From: Azospirillum griseum
Lineage (GTDB): Bacteria; Pseudomonadota; Alphaproteobacteria; Azospirillales; Azospirillaceae
Assembly: GCF_003966125.1 (NCBI RefSeq)
Contig: NZ_RXMA01000019.1
Coordinates: forward strand, 1 to 64,000
Reading direction: 5' to 3'
DNA: 64,000 nt
Shown: piece by piece, positions 50,320-61,772 of the stretch
How positions within the stretch are numbered: the stretch's first letter is position 1
Layout: the number at the start of each line of letters is the position of its first letter
Notes under the pieces: model-generated
Databases searched by the model: none
What the model was told of the DNA's origin: nothing
What the model saw: only the letters and a program-made list of their open reading frames with translations
Position numbers and translations under genes: made by a program

Positions 50320-51729
50320 CTACCCGCGTCCTTTTCCCTCTGGGGTGCCGAACCCGCGCTGCGGATTGATCGGCTGACCATTGCGCCGCAGTTCGAAATA
50401 GAGGTCCGGCGCTCCGTCGCCCGGCATGACCGCGATGGGTTCCCCCGCCGCCACCGTCTTGCCGACCGCCGTGTCGATCCGGCCCAAACCCGCAATGAGA
50501 CTATGATATCCGCCGCTGTGTTCAACGATCAAAATAAGGCCATAGCCTTTGAACGGCCCAGCATACACCACGGACCCGCCTTGCGGGGCGACCACGGTGG
50601 CCGCCGCGCGGGTCTGGATGGTCACGCCCCGGCTGGTCGCGCCGAATCGGTCGGTCTCGCCGAATCGGGTGGTCAGCTTGCCGCCGACCGGGGTCGGCAT
50701 GCCCGCCACGCTGGGCGGGCCGCTGGGGGCCTTCTTCGCCAGCGCCAGTTCGGCGGCGGCGCGGGCGGCCTCGTCCTTGGCGCGCTGCTCCTCGGCGGCT
50801 TTCTGGGCGGCGGCCTTCTGTTCGGCGGCGCGCAGCTCGGCCAGCTTGCGTTCGGCCTCCTTGCGCTCCGCCTCCTTCTGGGCGGCGAGTCGGCGTTCGG
50901 CCTCGCGCTGTTCGGCCTGTCGCTTTTCCGCCTCTTTCCGTTCGCTGTCCCGGCGTTCGGCCTCGCGCTTGGCGGCGGTCTCGGCGGCGGCGCGGCGTTC
51001 GCTTTCGATCCGGTCCATCAATTGGCGCAGGTCGCTGGCCTGGCCGGACAATTGCCCCATGTGCTGGGCCAGCTGCTGCCGTTCGGCGTCGGTCTGGCGG
51101 GACAGCTCCTCGCGGCGGCTGACCAGACGGCTGATGTCGGCCTGCTTCTCGGCCAGCGCCTTGCGCGCGGCCAGCGCCTTGGCCCGTTGGGCGACCAGCG
51201 ATTCGCGGGTCTCGGCCAGCCCGGTCAGGGCGGCGAGCAGCGCGTCGGCGCGGGCGCGCAGGGCGGGCACGGTGTCGCGCAGCAGCAGGGCGGAGCGCAG
51301 CGTGTCCACCGGCCCCTCCGGCCGGATCAGGGCGGCTTCCGGCGGGACCCGCGCCAGCCGTTGCAGCGCGGCCAGCAGCCCGGCGATCTGGGCGCGTTCG
51401 CTGTCCAGCGCGGCGGTGCGGCGCTGCTCCTCGGCCTCCAGCGCGGCCAGCGTGCCTTCCAGCTCGTCGAGGCCGCGTTCCTGCACACGGGCCTGATCGG
51501 CCAGCCCGATCACCTGGCCGCGCAGCTCGTTCAGCTCCTTGTCGAGCGTCTGCGACTGGCGGTCCAACTGGCGCTGGCGGTTGCGGTCGTTTTGGAGTTC
51601 CTGCTCCACCCGCTTCAACGCCTGCCCGGCGGCGTCGGGGTGGGGGTCGGTCTGGGCGATGGCGGGGGTGGAGAGCGTGAGGAGGGCAACGACGACGAAT
51701 CGGGCCGAGGACGGTCCGGCACCCGGCAC
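50320..51729 (-). CDS. EnvC-like murein hydrolase activator (coiled coil plus LytM/M23 domain)
   Basis: About 469 residues. A signal peptide (FVVVALLTLSTPAIAQ) is followed by a long coiled coil at about 30-330, very rich in Glu, Ala, Arg and Lys. The C-terminal M23/LytM domain starts near 360 with GGKLTTRFGETDRFG and continues with GSVVYAGPFKGYGLILIVEHSGGYHSLIAGLG. The first metal His of active M23 peptidases is absent (ATSRGVTIQ where a G-x-H is usual), so it is likely an activator of amidases in cell separation. The start is uncertain: a palindromic repeat lies at the 5' end; GTG at 51729 gives a normal signal peptide and has GAGGGG upstream, while the ATG at 51798 would translate the repeat. 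Confidence 0.88.
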   Translation of the reverse strand: MPGAGPSSARFVVVALLTLSTPAIAQTDPHPDAAGQALKRVEQELQNDRNRQRQLDRQSQTLDKELNELRGQVIGLADQARVQERGLDELEGTLAALEAEEQRRTAALDSERAQIAGLLAALQRLARVPPEAALIRPEGPVDTLRSALLLRDTVPALRARADALLAALTGLAETRESLVAQRAKALAARKALAEKQADISRLVSRREELSRQTDAERQQLAQHMGQLSGQASDLRQLMDRIESERRAAAETAAKREAERRDSERKEAEKRQAEQREAERRLAAQKEAERKEAERKLAELRAAEQKAAAQKAAEEQRAKDEAARAAAELALAKKAPSGPPSVAGMPTPVGGKLTTRFGETDRFGATSRGVTIQTRAAATVVAPQGGSVVYAGPFKGYGLILIVEHSGGYHSLIAGLGRIDTAVGKTVAAGEPIAVMPGDGAPDLYFELRRNGQPINPQRGFGTPEGKGRG

Positions 51730-51766
51730 CCCCTCACCCCGACCCTCTCCCCGGCGGGGAGAAGGG
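51721..51766 (-). repeat. REP-like palindromic element at the 5' end of the envC-like gene
   Basis: The element has CACCCCCTCACCC, then CCCTCTCCCC (51743-51752), GGC, and GGGGAGAAGGG (51756-51766), a stem with one bulge. The same layout occurs at 55035-55071. Further G-rich sequence follows to 51786. Translated, it gives the PSPRRGEGRGEG string often seen where such repeats are misread as protein. Confidence 0.75.
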
Positions 51767-51809
51767 AAACGGGGGGGAGAGGGGGGCGGTGATGCCATCG
51801 CTGGACCGC

Positions 51810-53384
51810 TTATTCGGCCGCTGCGCGGGCGGCGTCGCGGGTCAGCAGGTTGCGGCCGGTCATTTCCTCGGGCTGCGGCAGGCCGATGAGGTCGAGCAGG
51901 GTCGGCGCGATGTCGGCGAGGCGGCCGTTGTCCAGCCGCGCCCCCGCCGGGCCGTTGACCAGCACCAGCGGCACCTTGTCCAGCGTGTGGGCGGTGTGCG
52001 GGCCGCCGTTGTCCGGGTCCTTCATCAGCTCGCAATTGCCATGGTCGGCGGTGATCAGCATGGTCCCGCCCTGGCGCCGCACGGCGGCCTCCAGGCGGCC
52101 GATGCTGGTGTCCACCGCGTGGACGGCCTTGATCGCGGCGTCGAGCATGCCCGAATGGCCGACCATGTCGGGGTTGGCGTAGTTGACGACGATCAGGTCG
52201 TAGGTCCCGGCGTCGATGGCGGCTTCCAGCTTGTCGGTGACTTCGGCCGCCGACATTTCCGGCTGAAGATCATAGGTCGCGACCTTCGGCGACGGGACCA
52301 GGATGCGGTCCTCGCCGGGGTAGACGCGCTCCTCCCCGCCGTTGAAGAAGAAGGTGACGTGCGGATACTTCTCCGTTTCGGCGATGCGGAGTTGCTTCAT
52401 CCCGGCGTCGCTCACCACCTCGCCCAGCACCTTGGTCAGGGATTTCGGCGGGAACAGGGTGGTCATGCGCTGGGCCAGCGCGTTGGAGTATTCGACCATG
52501 CCGACAATGGCCGACAGCGCCGGTTGCGCGCCGCGTTCGAACCCGTCAAAGCCCGGCTCGACATAGGCGCTCAGGATCTCGCGGGCGCGGTCGGCGCGGA
52601 AATTCGCCATCAGGATGGCGTCGCCGTCCTTCATGCCGCTGTAGTCGCCGATGATGGTCGGCAGGATGAATTCGTCGTGCTTGCCGGTGGCGTAGCTCTG
52701 TTCGATCGCCTGGATCGGGTCGGCGGCGCGTTCGCCCACGCCCTGGGTCATGGCGGCGAAGGCCTTGGCCACGCGGTCCCACCGCTTGTCGCGGTCCATC
52801 GCGTAGTAACGCCCGATCACCGTGGCGATCTCCACGCCCGGCAGCTCGAACACGTCGGCCATGAACTCCGCAACCTGATCCTTGGCGCTTTGCGGCGGCA
52901 CGTCGCGCCCGTCGGTGAAGGCGTGGATGGCCACCGGCACGCCTTCGCGCGCCAGGATCGCGGCCAGAGCGGCCATGTGCTCCTGATGCGAATGCACCCC
53001 GCCCGGCGACAGCAGCCCCATCAGGTGGCAGGTGCCGCCGGTCTTGGTCAGGGTCTTGACCAGATCATAGAGCGCCTGGTTGCGCTCCAGATCGCCGTTC
53101 AGGATGGCGTGGTCGATCATGACCAGATCCTGCATGACGATGCGCCCGGCCCCGAGATTCATGTGACCGACCTCGGAATTGCCCATCTGGCCCTTGGGCA
53201 GGCCGACCTCCTCCTCGCTGGCGTCGAGGAGTGCCGTGGGTTCGTCCGCCCACAGCCGATCCCAATTGGGCGTGTCGCCCAGCGCGATGGCGTTGTCGGC
53301 CTGTTCCTCGCGATACCCCCAGCCGTCCAGAATGCACAGGACGACGGGCTTCGGGGTGTGGGCGGGACGCTGCGGATCGGTCAT
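51810..53384 (-). CDS. gpmI: 2,3-bisphosphoglycerate-independent phosphoglycerate mutase
   Basis: A 524-residue enzyme of the alkaline-phosphatase superfamily that interconverts 3- and 2-phosphoglycerate. Metal-binding Asp in LCILDGWGYRE, nucleophile S69 in KGQMGNSEVGHMN, the HAFTDGRDVPP and FRADRAREI substrate segments, NYANPDMVGHSG and TADHGNCELM are all present. The length is usual for the Mn-dependent family. It lies between rlmH and the envC-like gene, in the conserved alphaproteobacterial order; 11 bases separate it from the downstream long frame. Confidence 0.97.
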   Translation of the reverse strand: MTDPQRPAHTPKPVVLCILDGWGYREEQADNAIALGDTPNWDRLWADEPTALLDASEEEVGLPKGQMGNSEVGHMNLGAGRIVMQDLVMIDHAILNGDLERNQALYDLVKTLTKTGGTCHLMGLLSPGGVHSHQEHMAALAAILAREGVPVAIHAFTDGRDVPPQSAKDQVAEFMADVFELPGVEIATVIGRYYAMDRDKRWDRVAKAFAAMTQGVGERAADPIQAIEQSYATGKHDEFILPTIIGDYSGMKDGDAILMANFRADRAREILSAYVEPGFDGFERGAQPALSAIVGMVEYSNALAQRMTTLFPPKSLTKVLGEVVSDAGMKQLRIAETEKYPHVTFFFNGGEERVYPGEDRILVPSPKVATYDLQPEMSAAEVTDKLEAAIDAGTYDLIVVNYANPDMVGHSGMLDAAIKAVHAVDTSIGRLEAAVRRQGGTMLITADHGNCELMKDPDNGGPHTAHTLDKVPLVLVNGPAGARLDNGRLADIAPTLLDLIGLPQPEEMTGRNLLTRDAARAAAE

Positions 53385-53460
53385 CGCGGGTGCCTCTTGC
53401 GGACGGATGGGGGTCAGGAACCGTGGGTTCGGGTGGGTTCGGGTTGGGGTGTTCGGGGGA

Positions 53461-53919
53461 TCAGACTCGGTGATAGGGGTGCCCGGCCAAAATCTGCTGC
53501 GCCCGGTAAATCTGTTCGGCCAGCATGCCGCGCACCAGCATGTGGGGCCAGGTCATCGGGCCGAAGGCCATCAGGAAATCGGCGCGCGCCCGCACGGCGT
53601 CGCCATGGCCATCGGCCCCGCCGATCAGAAAGGCGAGGTCGCCGGTTCCCCGGTCGCGCCAGTCGCCCAGCTTGGCGGCGAAGGCTTCGCTCGGCAGGGC
53701 CTTGCCGCGCTCGTCCAGCGCGACCACCACCGCCCCGGCGGGGATCGCGGCCAGCAGCAGGTCGGCCTCCTGCCGTTTCAACTCGTCGGAGGTCAGGCGT
53801 TTTTTCACCTCGACCTCGCGCAGGGTGAAGGGCCAGCTCAGGCGTCCGACATACTCGTCGAACAGGTCGCGGGCGGGTCCCCCCCGCGACCGACCGACGG
53901 CGGCGAGCCACAATCGCAT
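53461..53919 (-). CDS. rlmH: 23S rRNA pseudouridine-1915 N3-methyltransferase
   Basis: A 152-residue SPOUT methyltransferase. The SAM-binding knot is seen in LAFLIGGADGHG and the C-terminal segment FGPMTWPHMLVRGMLAEQIYRAQQILAGHPYHR, which is diagnostic for RlmH. It methylates pseudouridine 1915 in helix 69 of 23S rRNA on assembled ribosomes. It lies 30 bases after rsfS, a standard pairing. Confidence 0.97.
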   Translation of the reverse strand: MRLWLAAVGRSRGGPARDLFDEYVGRLSWPFTLREVEVKKRLTSDELKRQEADLLLAAIPAGAVVVALDERGKALPSEAFAAKLGDWRDRGTGDLAFLIGGADGHGDAVRARADFLMAFGPMTWPHMLVRGMLAEQIYRAQQILAGHPYHRV

Positions 53920-53949
53920 GACGCTGATGCCCCTCCGCCCCGTGGACCG

Positions 53950-54387
53950 TCAGGCGCTCAAACGCGCCGGGTCGGTCGGTGCCGGCATCTCGGCCCCCCA
54001 CATCTTTTCGATGTTGTAGAAGGTCCGGACTTCCGGCTTGAACAGATGGACGATGATGTCACCGGCATCGACCAGCACCCAATCGCACTGTTCCATGCCT
54101 TCGGTTTCGACGTAACGGAACCCGGCCTGCTTCAGCTTTTCGGTCAGCTTGGTGGCCATGGCCCCGACGTGCCGCGTGTTGCGGCCCGAGGCGACGATCA
54201 TGTAATCCGCGAAGGTGGCCTTCCCGGCGAGATCGATGACGGTGACGCCGTCGGCCTGATCCTCGTCAAGGGCCTGTTCGATGAGCGCCTTCAGATCCTG
54301 GACTTCCGGGATCAGGGGAACGGCGACCGGCTGCGCAGCGGACGCGGCCGTTTCGGTGTGCGTGGTGATGGCTGTAACCTCTTGCAA
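53950..54387 (-). CDS. rsfS: ribosomal silencing factor RsfS
   Basis: A 145-residue protein with the RsfS core from about 30: LKALIEQALDEDQADGVTVIDL, FADYMIVASGRNTRHVGAMA, and WVLVDAGDIIVHLFKPEVRTFYNIEKMW. It binds L14 and blocks 30S joining during starvation. The first 30 residues are an extra polar segment. Start: no ATG is available upstream of the core; the frame opens at a TTG at 54387 that lacks a clear ribosome binding site, so the true start could be non-canonical. It lies 4 bases after nadD. Confidence 0.92.
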   Translation of the reverse strand: MQEVTAITTHTETAASAAQPVAVPLIPEVQDLKALIEQALDEDQADGVTVIDLAGKATFADYMIVASGRNTRHVGAMATKLTEKLKQAGFRYVETEGMEQCDWVLVDAGDIIVHLFKPEVRTFYNIEKMWGAEMPAPTDPARLSA

Positions 54388-54391
54388 CGTG

Positions 54392-55108
54392 TCACGACGG
54401 ATGCGCGATCCGGGTGGCGCGTGCGTGCCGGATCGCCGTCGCCGAGGCCGGATTGAGGGGGTTGCGCAAGAACGCCCAGGCCGGCCGCTTTTGGCGCGCC
54501 AGCCCCTTCACCCCGCAAACGGACACCCGCCGACGCCTGTAACGCTGGGCGGCCTGGCCGCTCAACGCATTCAGACAATAGGTCGGACGGGCGAAAACCG
54601 CAACGGGGACCGACTCGAAGATTCGCGTCCAGGCCCGCCAACGGGGGATTTGCCGCAAATTGTCCGCCCCCATCAGCCAAACAAAGCGGGTTTTGGGGAA
54701 TTTCCGGATCAGGGCGGCCAGCGTGTCGGCGGTGAAGCGGGTCTTCAGCGCGGTCTCGATCGCCGTCACCTCGATGCGGGGGTGGGCGGCCACGGTCCAG
54801 GCTTCGGCCAGCCGTTCGGGCAGCGGGGCCATGCCCGCCTGCGCCTTCAGCGGATTCTGCGGGCTGACCAGCCACCACACCCGATCCAGCCCCAGCGTCT
54901 TCAGCGCGTACAGGCTGATGTCCCGATGCCCGTCATGGGCCGGGTTGAAGGAGCCGCCGAGCAGCCCGATGGTCAACCCGGCGTAACGCGGGCCGGAGAA
55001 GGGGTGCGGCCCGCCCCTGGGCGGTCTTGCGGGTGCCCCCTCACCCAACCCTCTCCCCGGGGGGGAGAGGGTCTTTCCCGCGTCCGGGTCAGGGCCGGGT
55101 CTGGCCAT
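54392..55108 (-). CDS. nadD: nicotinate-nucleotide adenylyltransferase
   Basis: The core of about 194 residues starts [21 protein letters not shown] (nucleotide-binding H-x-G-H) and contains [16 protein letters not shown]. It ends with the S-x-T-x-I-R motif in [11 protein letters not shown]. It adenylates nicotinate mononucleotide in NAD synthesis. Start uncertain: the ATG at 55108 overlaps the end of proA by 20 bases and would add about 44 residues, much of it translated from a palindromic repeat ([17 protein letters not shown]). A TTG at 54976 would give the usual family length. Confidence 0.9.
   Translation of the reverse strand: MARPGPDPDAGKTLSPPGRGLGEGAPARPPRGGPHPFSGPRYAGLTIGLLGGSFNPAHDGHRDISLYALKTLGLDRVWWLVSPQNPLKAQAGMAPLPERLAEAWTVAAHPRIEVTAIETALKTRFTADTLAALIRKFPKTRFVWLMGADNLRQIPRWRAWTRIFESVPVAVFARPTYCLNALSGQAAQRYRRRRVSVCGVKGLARQKRPAWAFLRNPLNPASATAIRHARATRIAHPS
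55035..55071 (-). repeat. REP-like palindromic element at the nadD/proA junction
   Basis: GCCCCCTCACCC, then a perfect 10-bp stem CCCTCTCCCC (55049-55058) / GGGGAGAGGG (55062-55071). It is the second copy of the element at 51721-51766, again at the 5' end of a coding sequence on the same strand and in the same orientation. Confidence 0.78.
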
Positions 55109-56363
55109 TGCCGCGCACGACGTATTTGTAGCTGGTGAGCTGCTCCGCCCCCACCGGGCCACGGGCGTGGAACTTGTCGGTCGAGATGCCGATCTCCGCC
55201 CCCATGCCGAACTGCCCGCCGTCGGCGAACTGGGTGGAGGCGTTCCACAGCACGATGCCGCTGTCGATCCGTTGGAGGAAGCGTTCGGCCGCCGCCGCAT
55301 CCTCTGTGACGATCGAGTCGGTGTGGTGGGAGCCGTGGCGGTTGATGTGGTCGATGGCGGCGTCCACCCCGTCCACCACGCCGCAGGCGATGATGGCGTC
55401 GAGATATTCGGTGTCCCAATCCGCCGCGTCCACCGGGGTCACGCGCGGATCGACCGCCTGGGTGGCGGCGTCGCCGCGCACGGCGCACCCGGCGTTCAGC
55501 AGATCGGTGACGAGCGGGGCGAGGGCGGTGTCGGCGATGGCGCGGTCGACCAGCAGCGTTTCCGCCGCCCCGCAGATGGAGGTCCGGCGCATCTTGGCGT
55601 TCAGCACCACCTTGCGCGCCTTGTCCAGATCGGCCCCGGCGTGGACATAGACGTGGCAATTGCCGTCCAGATGCTTGATGACCGGGACCCGGCTTTCGTC
55701 GGCGATGCGCTGGATCAGCGATTTGCCGCCGCGCGGGATGATGACGTCGATGAACTCGCGCATCCGCAGCATGTGGCCGACCGCCGCCCGGTCGGTGGTG
55801 GGGACCAGTTGGATCGCGTCCTCCGGCAGGCCCGCCGCGCGCAGCCCTTCGGCCAGGCAGGCGGCGATGGCGCGGGAGGATTGGACGCTTTCCGATCCGC
55901 CGCGCAGGATGGCGGCGTTGCCGGATTTCAGGCACAGGCCCCCGGCGTCGGCGGTCACGTTGGGGCGGCTTTCATAGATGATGCCGATCACGCCCAGCGG
56001 CACGCGCACGCGCTGGATGTTCAGCCCGTTGGGCCGGGTCCAGTCGGCCAGCACGCCGCCGATGGGATCGGGGAAATCGGCGATGTCCTCCAGACCCTTG
56101 GCCATCGCCTCGATCCGCTCATCGTTCAGCGTCAGCCGTTCGCGCAGGGGGCCGGACAGATCGCCCGCGTTGGCCAGATCGGCGTCGTTGGCGGCCTGGA
56201 TCGCCGCCTTGTTGGCGCGGATGGCCGCCGCCGCCGCCCGCAAGGCCCGATCCTTGTCCGGTCCTGGCGCGGCCGCCAGCGAGACCGAGGCGGCGCGGGC
56301 GGCGCGGCCAAGGGCAAGCATCTGGTCGTGCAGGGCATCGGCGGTGTCGAGCAAGGCGGACAT
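55089..56363 (-). CDS. proA: gamma-glutamyl phosphate reductase
   Basis: A 424-residue member of the aldehyde dehydrogenase superfamily. It has [32 protein letters not shown], then [10 protein letters not shown], the catalytic Cys in [16 protein letters not shown], and the C-terminal [16 protein letters not shown] and [23 protein letters not shown] ending. It makes glutamate semialdehyde for proline synthesis, using the product of ProB encoded upstream on the same strand. A permease gene on the opposite strand now separates proB/HAD from proA. The ATG at 56363 is the family start. Confidence 0.97.
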   Translation of the reverse strand: MSALLDTADALHDQMLALGRAARAASVSLAAAPGPDKDRALRAAAAAIRANKAAIQAANDADLANAGDLSGPLRERLTLNDERIEAMAKGLEDIADFPDPIGGVLADWTRPNGLNIQRVRVPLGVIGIIYESRPNVTADAGGLCLKSGNAAILRGGSESVQSSRAIAACLAEGLRAAGLPEDAIQLVPTTDRAAVGHMLRMREFIDVIIPRGGKSLIQRIADESRVPVIKHLDGNCHVYVHAGADLDKARKVVLNAKMRRTSICGAAETLLVDRAIADTALAPLVTDLLNAGCAVRGDAATQAVDPRVTPVDAADWDTEYLDAIIACGVVDGVDAAIDHINRHGSHHTDSIVTEDAAAAERFLQRIDSGIVLWNASTQFADGGQFGMGAEIGISTDKFHARGPVGAEQLTSYKYVVRGNGQTRP

Positions 56364-56547
56364 GGCGCTTTCTTTCCAGAAAAGGGAATCCCTCTGACGG
56401 GGGACACCGACCTTAAACCAAAGCCGCGCCCCGACGAAAGCCGCACGGAGGGCGTGCGCAGCCGACCCGCCGAAAACGCAATGCGCGGTTTTCGTGGGCG
56501 CGGGGCATAGTCGGGGCCGTTTTCCGTCAACGACCGGATGGTTGCCG

Positions 56548-57291
56548 ATGCTCACGCTGCTGCTGATCGTGTCCGCCTTTTTCGCCGGTGCCTTGAACGC
56601 CGTGGCCGGTGGCGGCAGCTTTCTGACCTTTCCGGCGCTGATCCTGGCGGGCGTGCCGCCGCTCAACGCCAACGCCACCAGCACGGTGGCCGTCGCCCCC
56701 GGCGCGCTGGCCAGCGCCTACGGCTATCGGCGGGAGTTGGGCAAGATCAAGGAGGTGCATTTGCCCTCCTTCCTGGGTGTCAGCCTGATCGGCGGGCTGA
56801 TCGGCGCGTTGGCCCTGCTGTGGACGCCCGAACGCACCTTCGAAGCCATCGTTCCGTGGCTGCTGCTGTTCGCCACCGTGCTGTTCGCCTTCGGGCCGAA
56901 GGTGTCGGCCTGGATCCGGCGGACGGTGACGGTCGGTTACAGCTCGGTCCTGGTGACGCAGTTCTTCATCGCCGTCTATGGCGGCTATTTCGGCGGCGGC
57001 ATCGGCATTCTGATTTTGGCGACGCTGGGCGTGTTCGGTCTGACCGATCTGCACGCGATGAACGGGCTGAAAACCCTGGTGTCGGGCTGCCTGAACGCCG
57101 TGGCGGTCATCGCCTTCGTCTTCGGCGGGGCCGTTTATTGGACCGAGGCGCTGATCATGCTGGTGGCGGCGGTGGCCGGTGGTTACGCCGGGGCGTCCAT
57201 CGCCCGCCGCATCCCGCCGCCGATCCTGCGCAAATTCGTCATCGCCGTCGGCGTGGCGATGACGGTCTATTTCTTTCTGGTGAAAGCCTGA
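56548..57291 (+). CDS. TauE/SafE (TSUP)-family membrane permease
   Basis: A 247-residue protein with about eight membrane segments. It shows the family repeat [36 protein letters not shown] in the first half and [35 protein letters not shown] in the second. TSUP proteins export or import sulfite, sulfoacetate and related organic anions; the substrate here is unknown. It is encoded on the plus strand within an otherwise minus-strand block, divergent from proA and convergent with the HAD gene. The ATG at 56548 follows GGATGG. Confidence 0.88.
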   Translation: MLTLLLIVSAFFAGALNAVAGGGSFLTFPALILAGVPPLNANATSTVAVAPGALASAYGYRRELGKIKEVHLPSFLGVSLIGGLIGALALLWTPERTFEAIVPWLLLFATVLFAFGPKVSAWIRRTVTVGYSSVLVTQFFIAVYGGYFGGGIGILILATLGVFGLTDLHAMNGLKTLVSGCLNAVAVIAFVFGGAVYWTEALIMLVAAVAGGYAGASIARRIPPPILRKFVIAVGVAMTVYFFLVKA

Positions 57292-57340
57292 TTGGTACAG
57301 AGCTGAACAGGACAGTCTGAGCGCCGCGAGGGCCGCGCCG

Positions 57341-57993
57341 TCAGGCGCGCGCCCCGCACAGCCGGTCCCAATCCAGCGCGCCCGGATCCTCGACCAGATG
57401 ATCGACGGCGTCGAAGACGATGCCGGGATCCTGCGGCCAGGCGATGGTCAGCATCCCGGCGGCGGCGGCGCTGCGGGCACCGGTCGGGCTGTCTTCGATC
57501 ACCGCGCAGGCCTCGGGCGGCAGGCCCAGCTTGGCGGCGGCGGTCAGATAGGGTTCCGGGTGCGGTTTGCCGTTGGCGACATCGTTGCGGCTGATGCTGA
57601 AACGGAAATGGGGCAGGGCCATCGCCACCATGTGGGCGTCCACCACCTCGCGCCCGCTGTTGGACACGCAGGCCTGATGCAAGCCGCGCGCGGCAAAGGA
57701 TTCGACCAGCGCGAAGGCTCCCGGACGCGGCTGGACCTGCGCCACCCGCGTCAGGTAGAGCGCGTTGATCTCGTCCAGGCACTGATCGACCGTGACCGGA
57801 AGCGGCCGGGCGGCGTTCAGTTGGGTGCACAGCTCGCGGAAGGACACGCCGACCAGCGACGCGCATTGCGCCTCCGTCAGGTCATGGCCATAGCCCCGGC
57901 AGACATCGACGATGGCGCGCTTGTGCCACGGCTCGCTGTCCATCAGCGTGCCGTCGATGTCCCACAGAACGGCGCGGACGGGCGGGCGGCGCA

Positions 57994-57994
<1 letters not shown>
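57341..57994 (-). CDS. HAD-superfamily phosphatase (beta-phosphoglucomutase/phosphoglycolate phosphatase-like)
   Basis: A 217-residue HAD subfamily IA hydrolase. Motif I is VLWDIDGTLMDSE (nucleophile Asp), motif II CVSNSG, motif III lysine in NGKPHPEPYL, and motif IV VIEDSPTGARSAAAAGM. The helical cap lies at about 20-90. The substrate cannot be told from sequence. The ATG shares one base with the proB stop (TGATG), so it is coupled to proline-synthesis enzyme expression, although no HAD step is known in that pathway. Confidence 0.88.
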
Positions 57995-60535
<2,541 letters not shown>

Positions 60536-60545
60536 CTAGAAACAA

Positions 60546-60581
60546 AAAATCGGGGGTCCGGTCGCCCGGTCCCCCGATTTT
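60546..60581 (-). terminator. Rho-independent terminator after rpmA
   Basis: An 11-bp stem AAAATCGGGGG / CCCCCGATTTT with an inner CCGG/CCGG extension. On the minus strand it is followed by six T. It lies 62 bases beyond rpmA and separates the rplU-rpmA transcript from obgE. Confidence 0.9.
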
Positions 60582-60643
60582 ATCCCACAACCGTACGGGC
60601 CTGCTATATGGGCCGTGCGACGACCCCGATACAGAGGCTCTGG

Positions 60644-60931
60644 TTACTCAGCCGCGACGGCCGGAACCGAGTCGTTCGCCGGCTCGACAACGCACACATA
60701 GGTGCGGCCGTTGGCGGCGTGCTTGAAGAACACGTGGCCGTTGGCGGTCGCGAACAGGGTGTGGTCGCGGCCCAGGCCGACGTTCACGCCCGGATGGAAC
60801 TTGGTGCCGCGCTGACGGACAATGATGTTGCCCGACACAACGGCTTCGCCGCCGAAACGCTTCACGCCCAGACGGCGACCAGCGGAATCGCGACCGTTGC
60901 GGGACGAGCCGCCTGCCTTTTTATGCGCCAT
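60644..60931 (-). CDS. rpmA: 50S ribosomal protein L27
   Basis: A 95-residue protein with the invariant start [24 protein letters not shown] and the core [26 protein letters not shown]. Its N-terminal tail reaches the peptidyl-transferase centre. It starts 36 bases after rplU, the universal pairing. Confidence 0.98.
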   Translation of the reverse strand: MAHKKAGGSSRNGRDSAGRRLGVKRFGGEAVVSGNIIVRQRGTKFHPGVNVGLGRDHTLFATANGHVFFKHAANGRTYVCVVEPANDSVPAVAAE

Positions 60932-60967
60932 TTATCTGACTCCTGTCCTGAAACGACGTCGGCCCGA

Positions 60968-61285
60968 TCAGGCCGCGCCGTTGATCCCGGTGATGCGCAG
61001 GACGGTCAGGTCCTGGCGATGGCCGTTCTTACGGCGATAGTTCTGGCGGCGCTTCTTCTTGAAGACGATGATCTTCGGACCACGGTCCTGAGCGACCACC
61101 TCGGCCACCACGGCGGCACCTGCCACGGTCGGGGTGCCAATCGTCGTGTTGCCGACGTCGCCGACCATCAGCACGTCATCGAGCGTGATGGAAGCGCCAG
61201 CTTCGGCTTCGATCTTTTCAACGCGGATCACGTCGCCATTGGCGACCTTGTACTGCTTGCCGCCGGTGCGGATCACTGCAAACAT
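60968..61285 (-). CDS. rplU: 50S ribosomal protein L21
   Basis: A 105-residue protein starting [20 protein letters not shown], with the C-terminal [21 protein letters not shown] and TVLRITGI. It binds 23S rRNA domain II/VI. The ATG at 61285 is chosen as the universal family start; a GTG three codons upstream opens the longer frame. Confidence 0.98.
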   Translation of the reverse strand: MFAVIRTGGKQYKVANGDVIRVEKIEAEAGASITLDDVLMVGDVGNTTIGTPTVAGAAVVAEVVAQDRGPKIIVFKKKRRQNYRRKNGHRQDLTVLRITGINGAA

Positions 61286-61438
61286 CGTCGTCACTGCCTA
61301 TATCAAAACAAACGGCGGGCTGCTCGCCCACCGTTCGATGCGCAAGCCCGTTCATGGGAGCGGGGATCTATACGCAGCCCATGCCGAGAGTCAACAGGTT
61401 GCTGTTCGGTCTTCGTGCATTTTTCTGCAAAAAAGGGC

Positions 61439-61466
61439 TTGCACCGGTCCGGCGGTTTGATTAGGT
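61439..61466 (+). promoter_or_regulatory. candidate promoter of tRNA-Ser
   Basis: TTGCAC (61439-61444), a 16-base spacer, then TTAGGT (61461-61466), followed by a GC-rich discriminator, about 25 bases upstream of the tRNA. The -35 is good and the -10 weak, as in many stable-RNA promoters of this group. The rest of the 61286-61492 gap shows nothing else I can name. Confidence 0.5.
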
Positions 61467-61492
61467 TCCGCCCACCCCGGAAACGGGGGCGC

Positions 61493-61582
61493 GGAGGGGT
61501 GGCAGAGTGGTCGATTGCACCGCACTCGAAATGCGGCATACCTGTGAGGGTATCGGGAGTTCGAATCTCCCCCCCTCCGCCA
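61493..61582 (+). tRNA. tRNA-Ser (anticodon CGA)
   Basis: A 90-nt class II tRNA. The acceptor arm GGAGGGG pairs with CCCCTCC, with discriminator G and an encoded CCA. The anticodon loop reads ACTCGAAAT with CGA, and a long variable arm is present (CATACCTGTGAGGGTATC), as required for serine. The T loop TTCGAAT is normal. It reads UCG codons, common in this GC-rich genome. Confidence 0.97.
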
Positions 61583-61655
61583 TATCGCAGAGTTGACACG
61601 CCGGACCACGGCGATCTGCGAAGAAAACAGAACGCTCAGTTCACAGAGTTTCAGC

Positions 61656-61682
61656 AAGGCCGCTCGTTCGAGTGGCCTTTTT
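61656..61682 (+). terminator. terminator downstream of tRNA-Ser
   Basis: AAGGCCGCTCG / TGAGT-type stem: GGCCGCTCG pairs with CGAGTGGCC (one G-T), followed by five T. It lies 74 bases after the tRNA. It could also act on the minus-strand gene that ends at 61773. Confidence 0.75.
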
Positions 61683-61772
61683 GCTGTGCGCGGTCTTTGC
61701 GCTCCCTTCCTTTGGCTGCGCATCCCGCGCCGCCGCCCGGTTGGCGACGGCTTCTGTGGCGGGGCCGTTTGG

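Noticed and set aside
61493..61582. tRNA-Ser as an integration site
   Set aside because: No integrase gene or second copy of the tRNA 3' end is seen downstream within the window.
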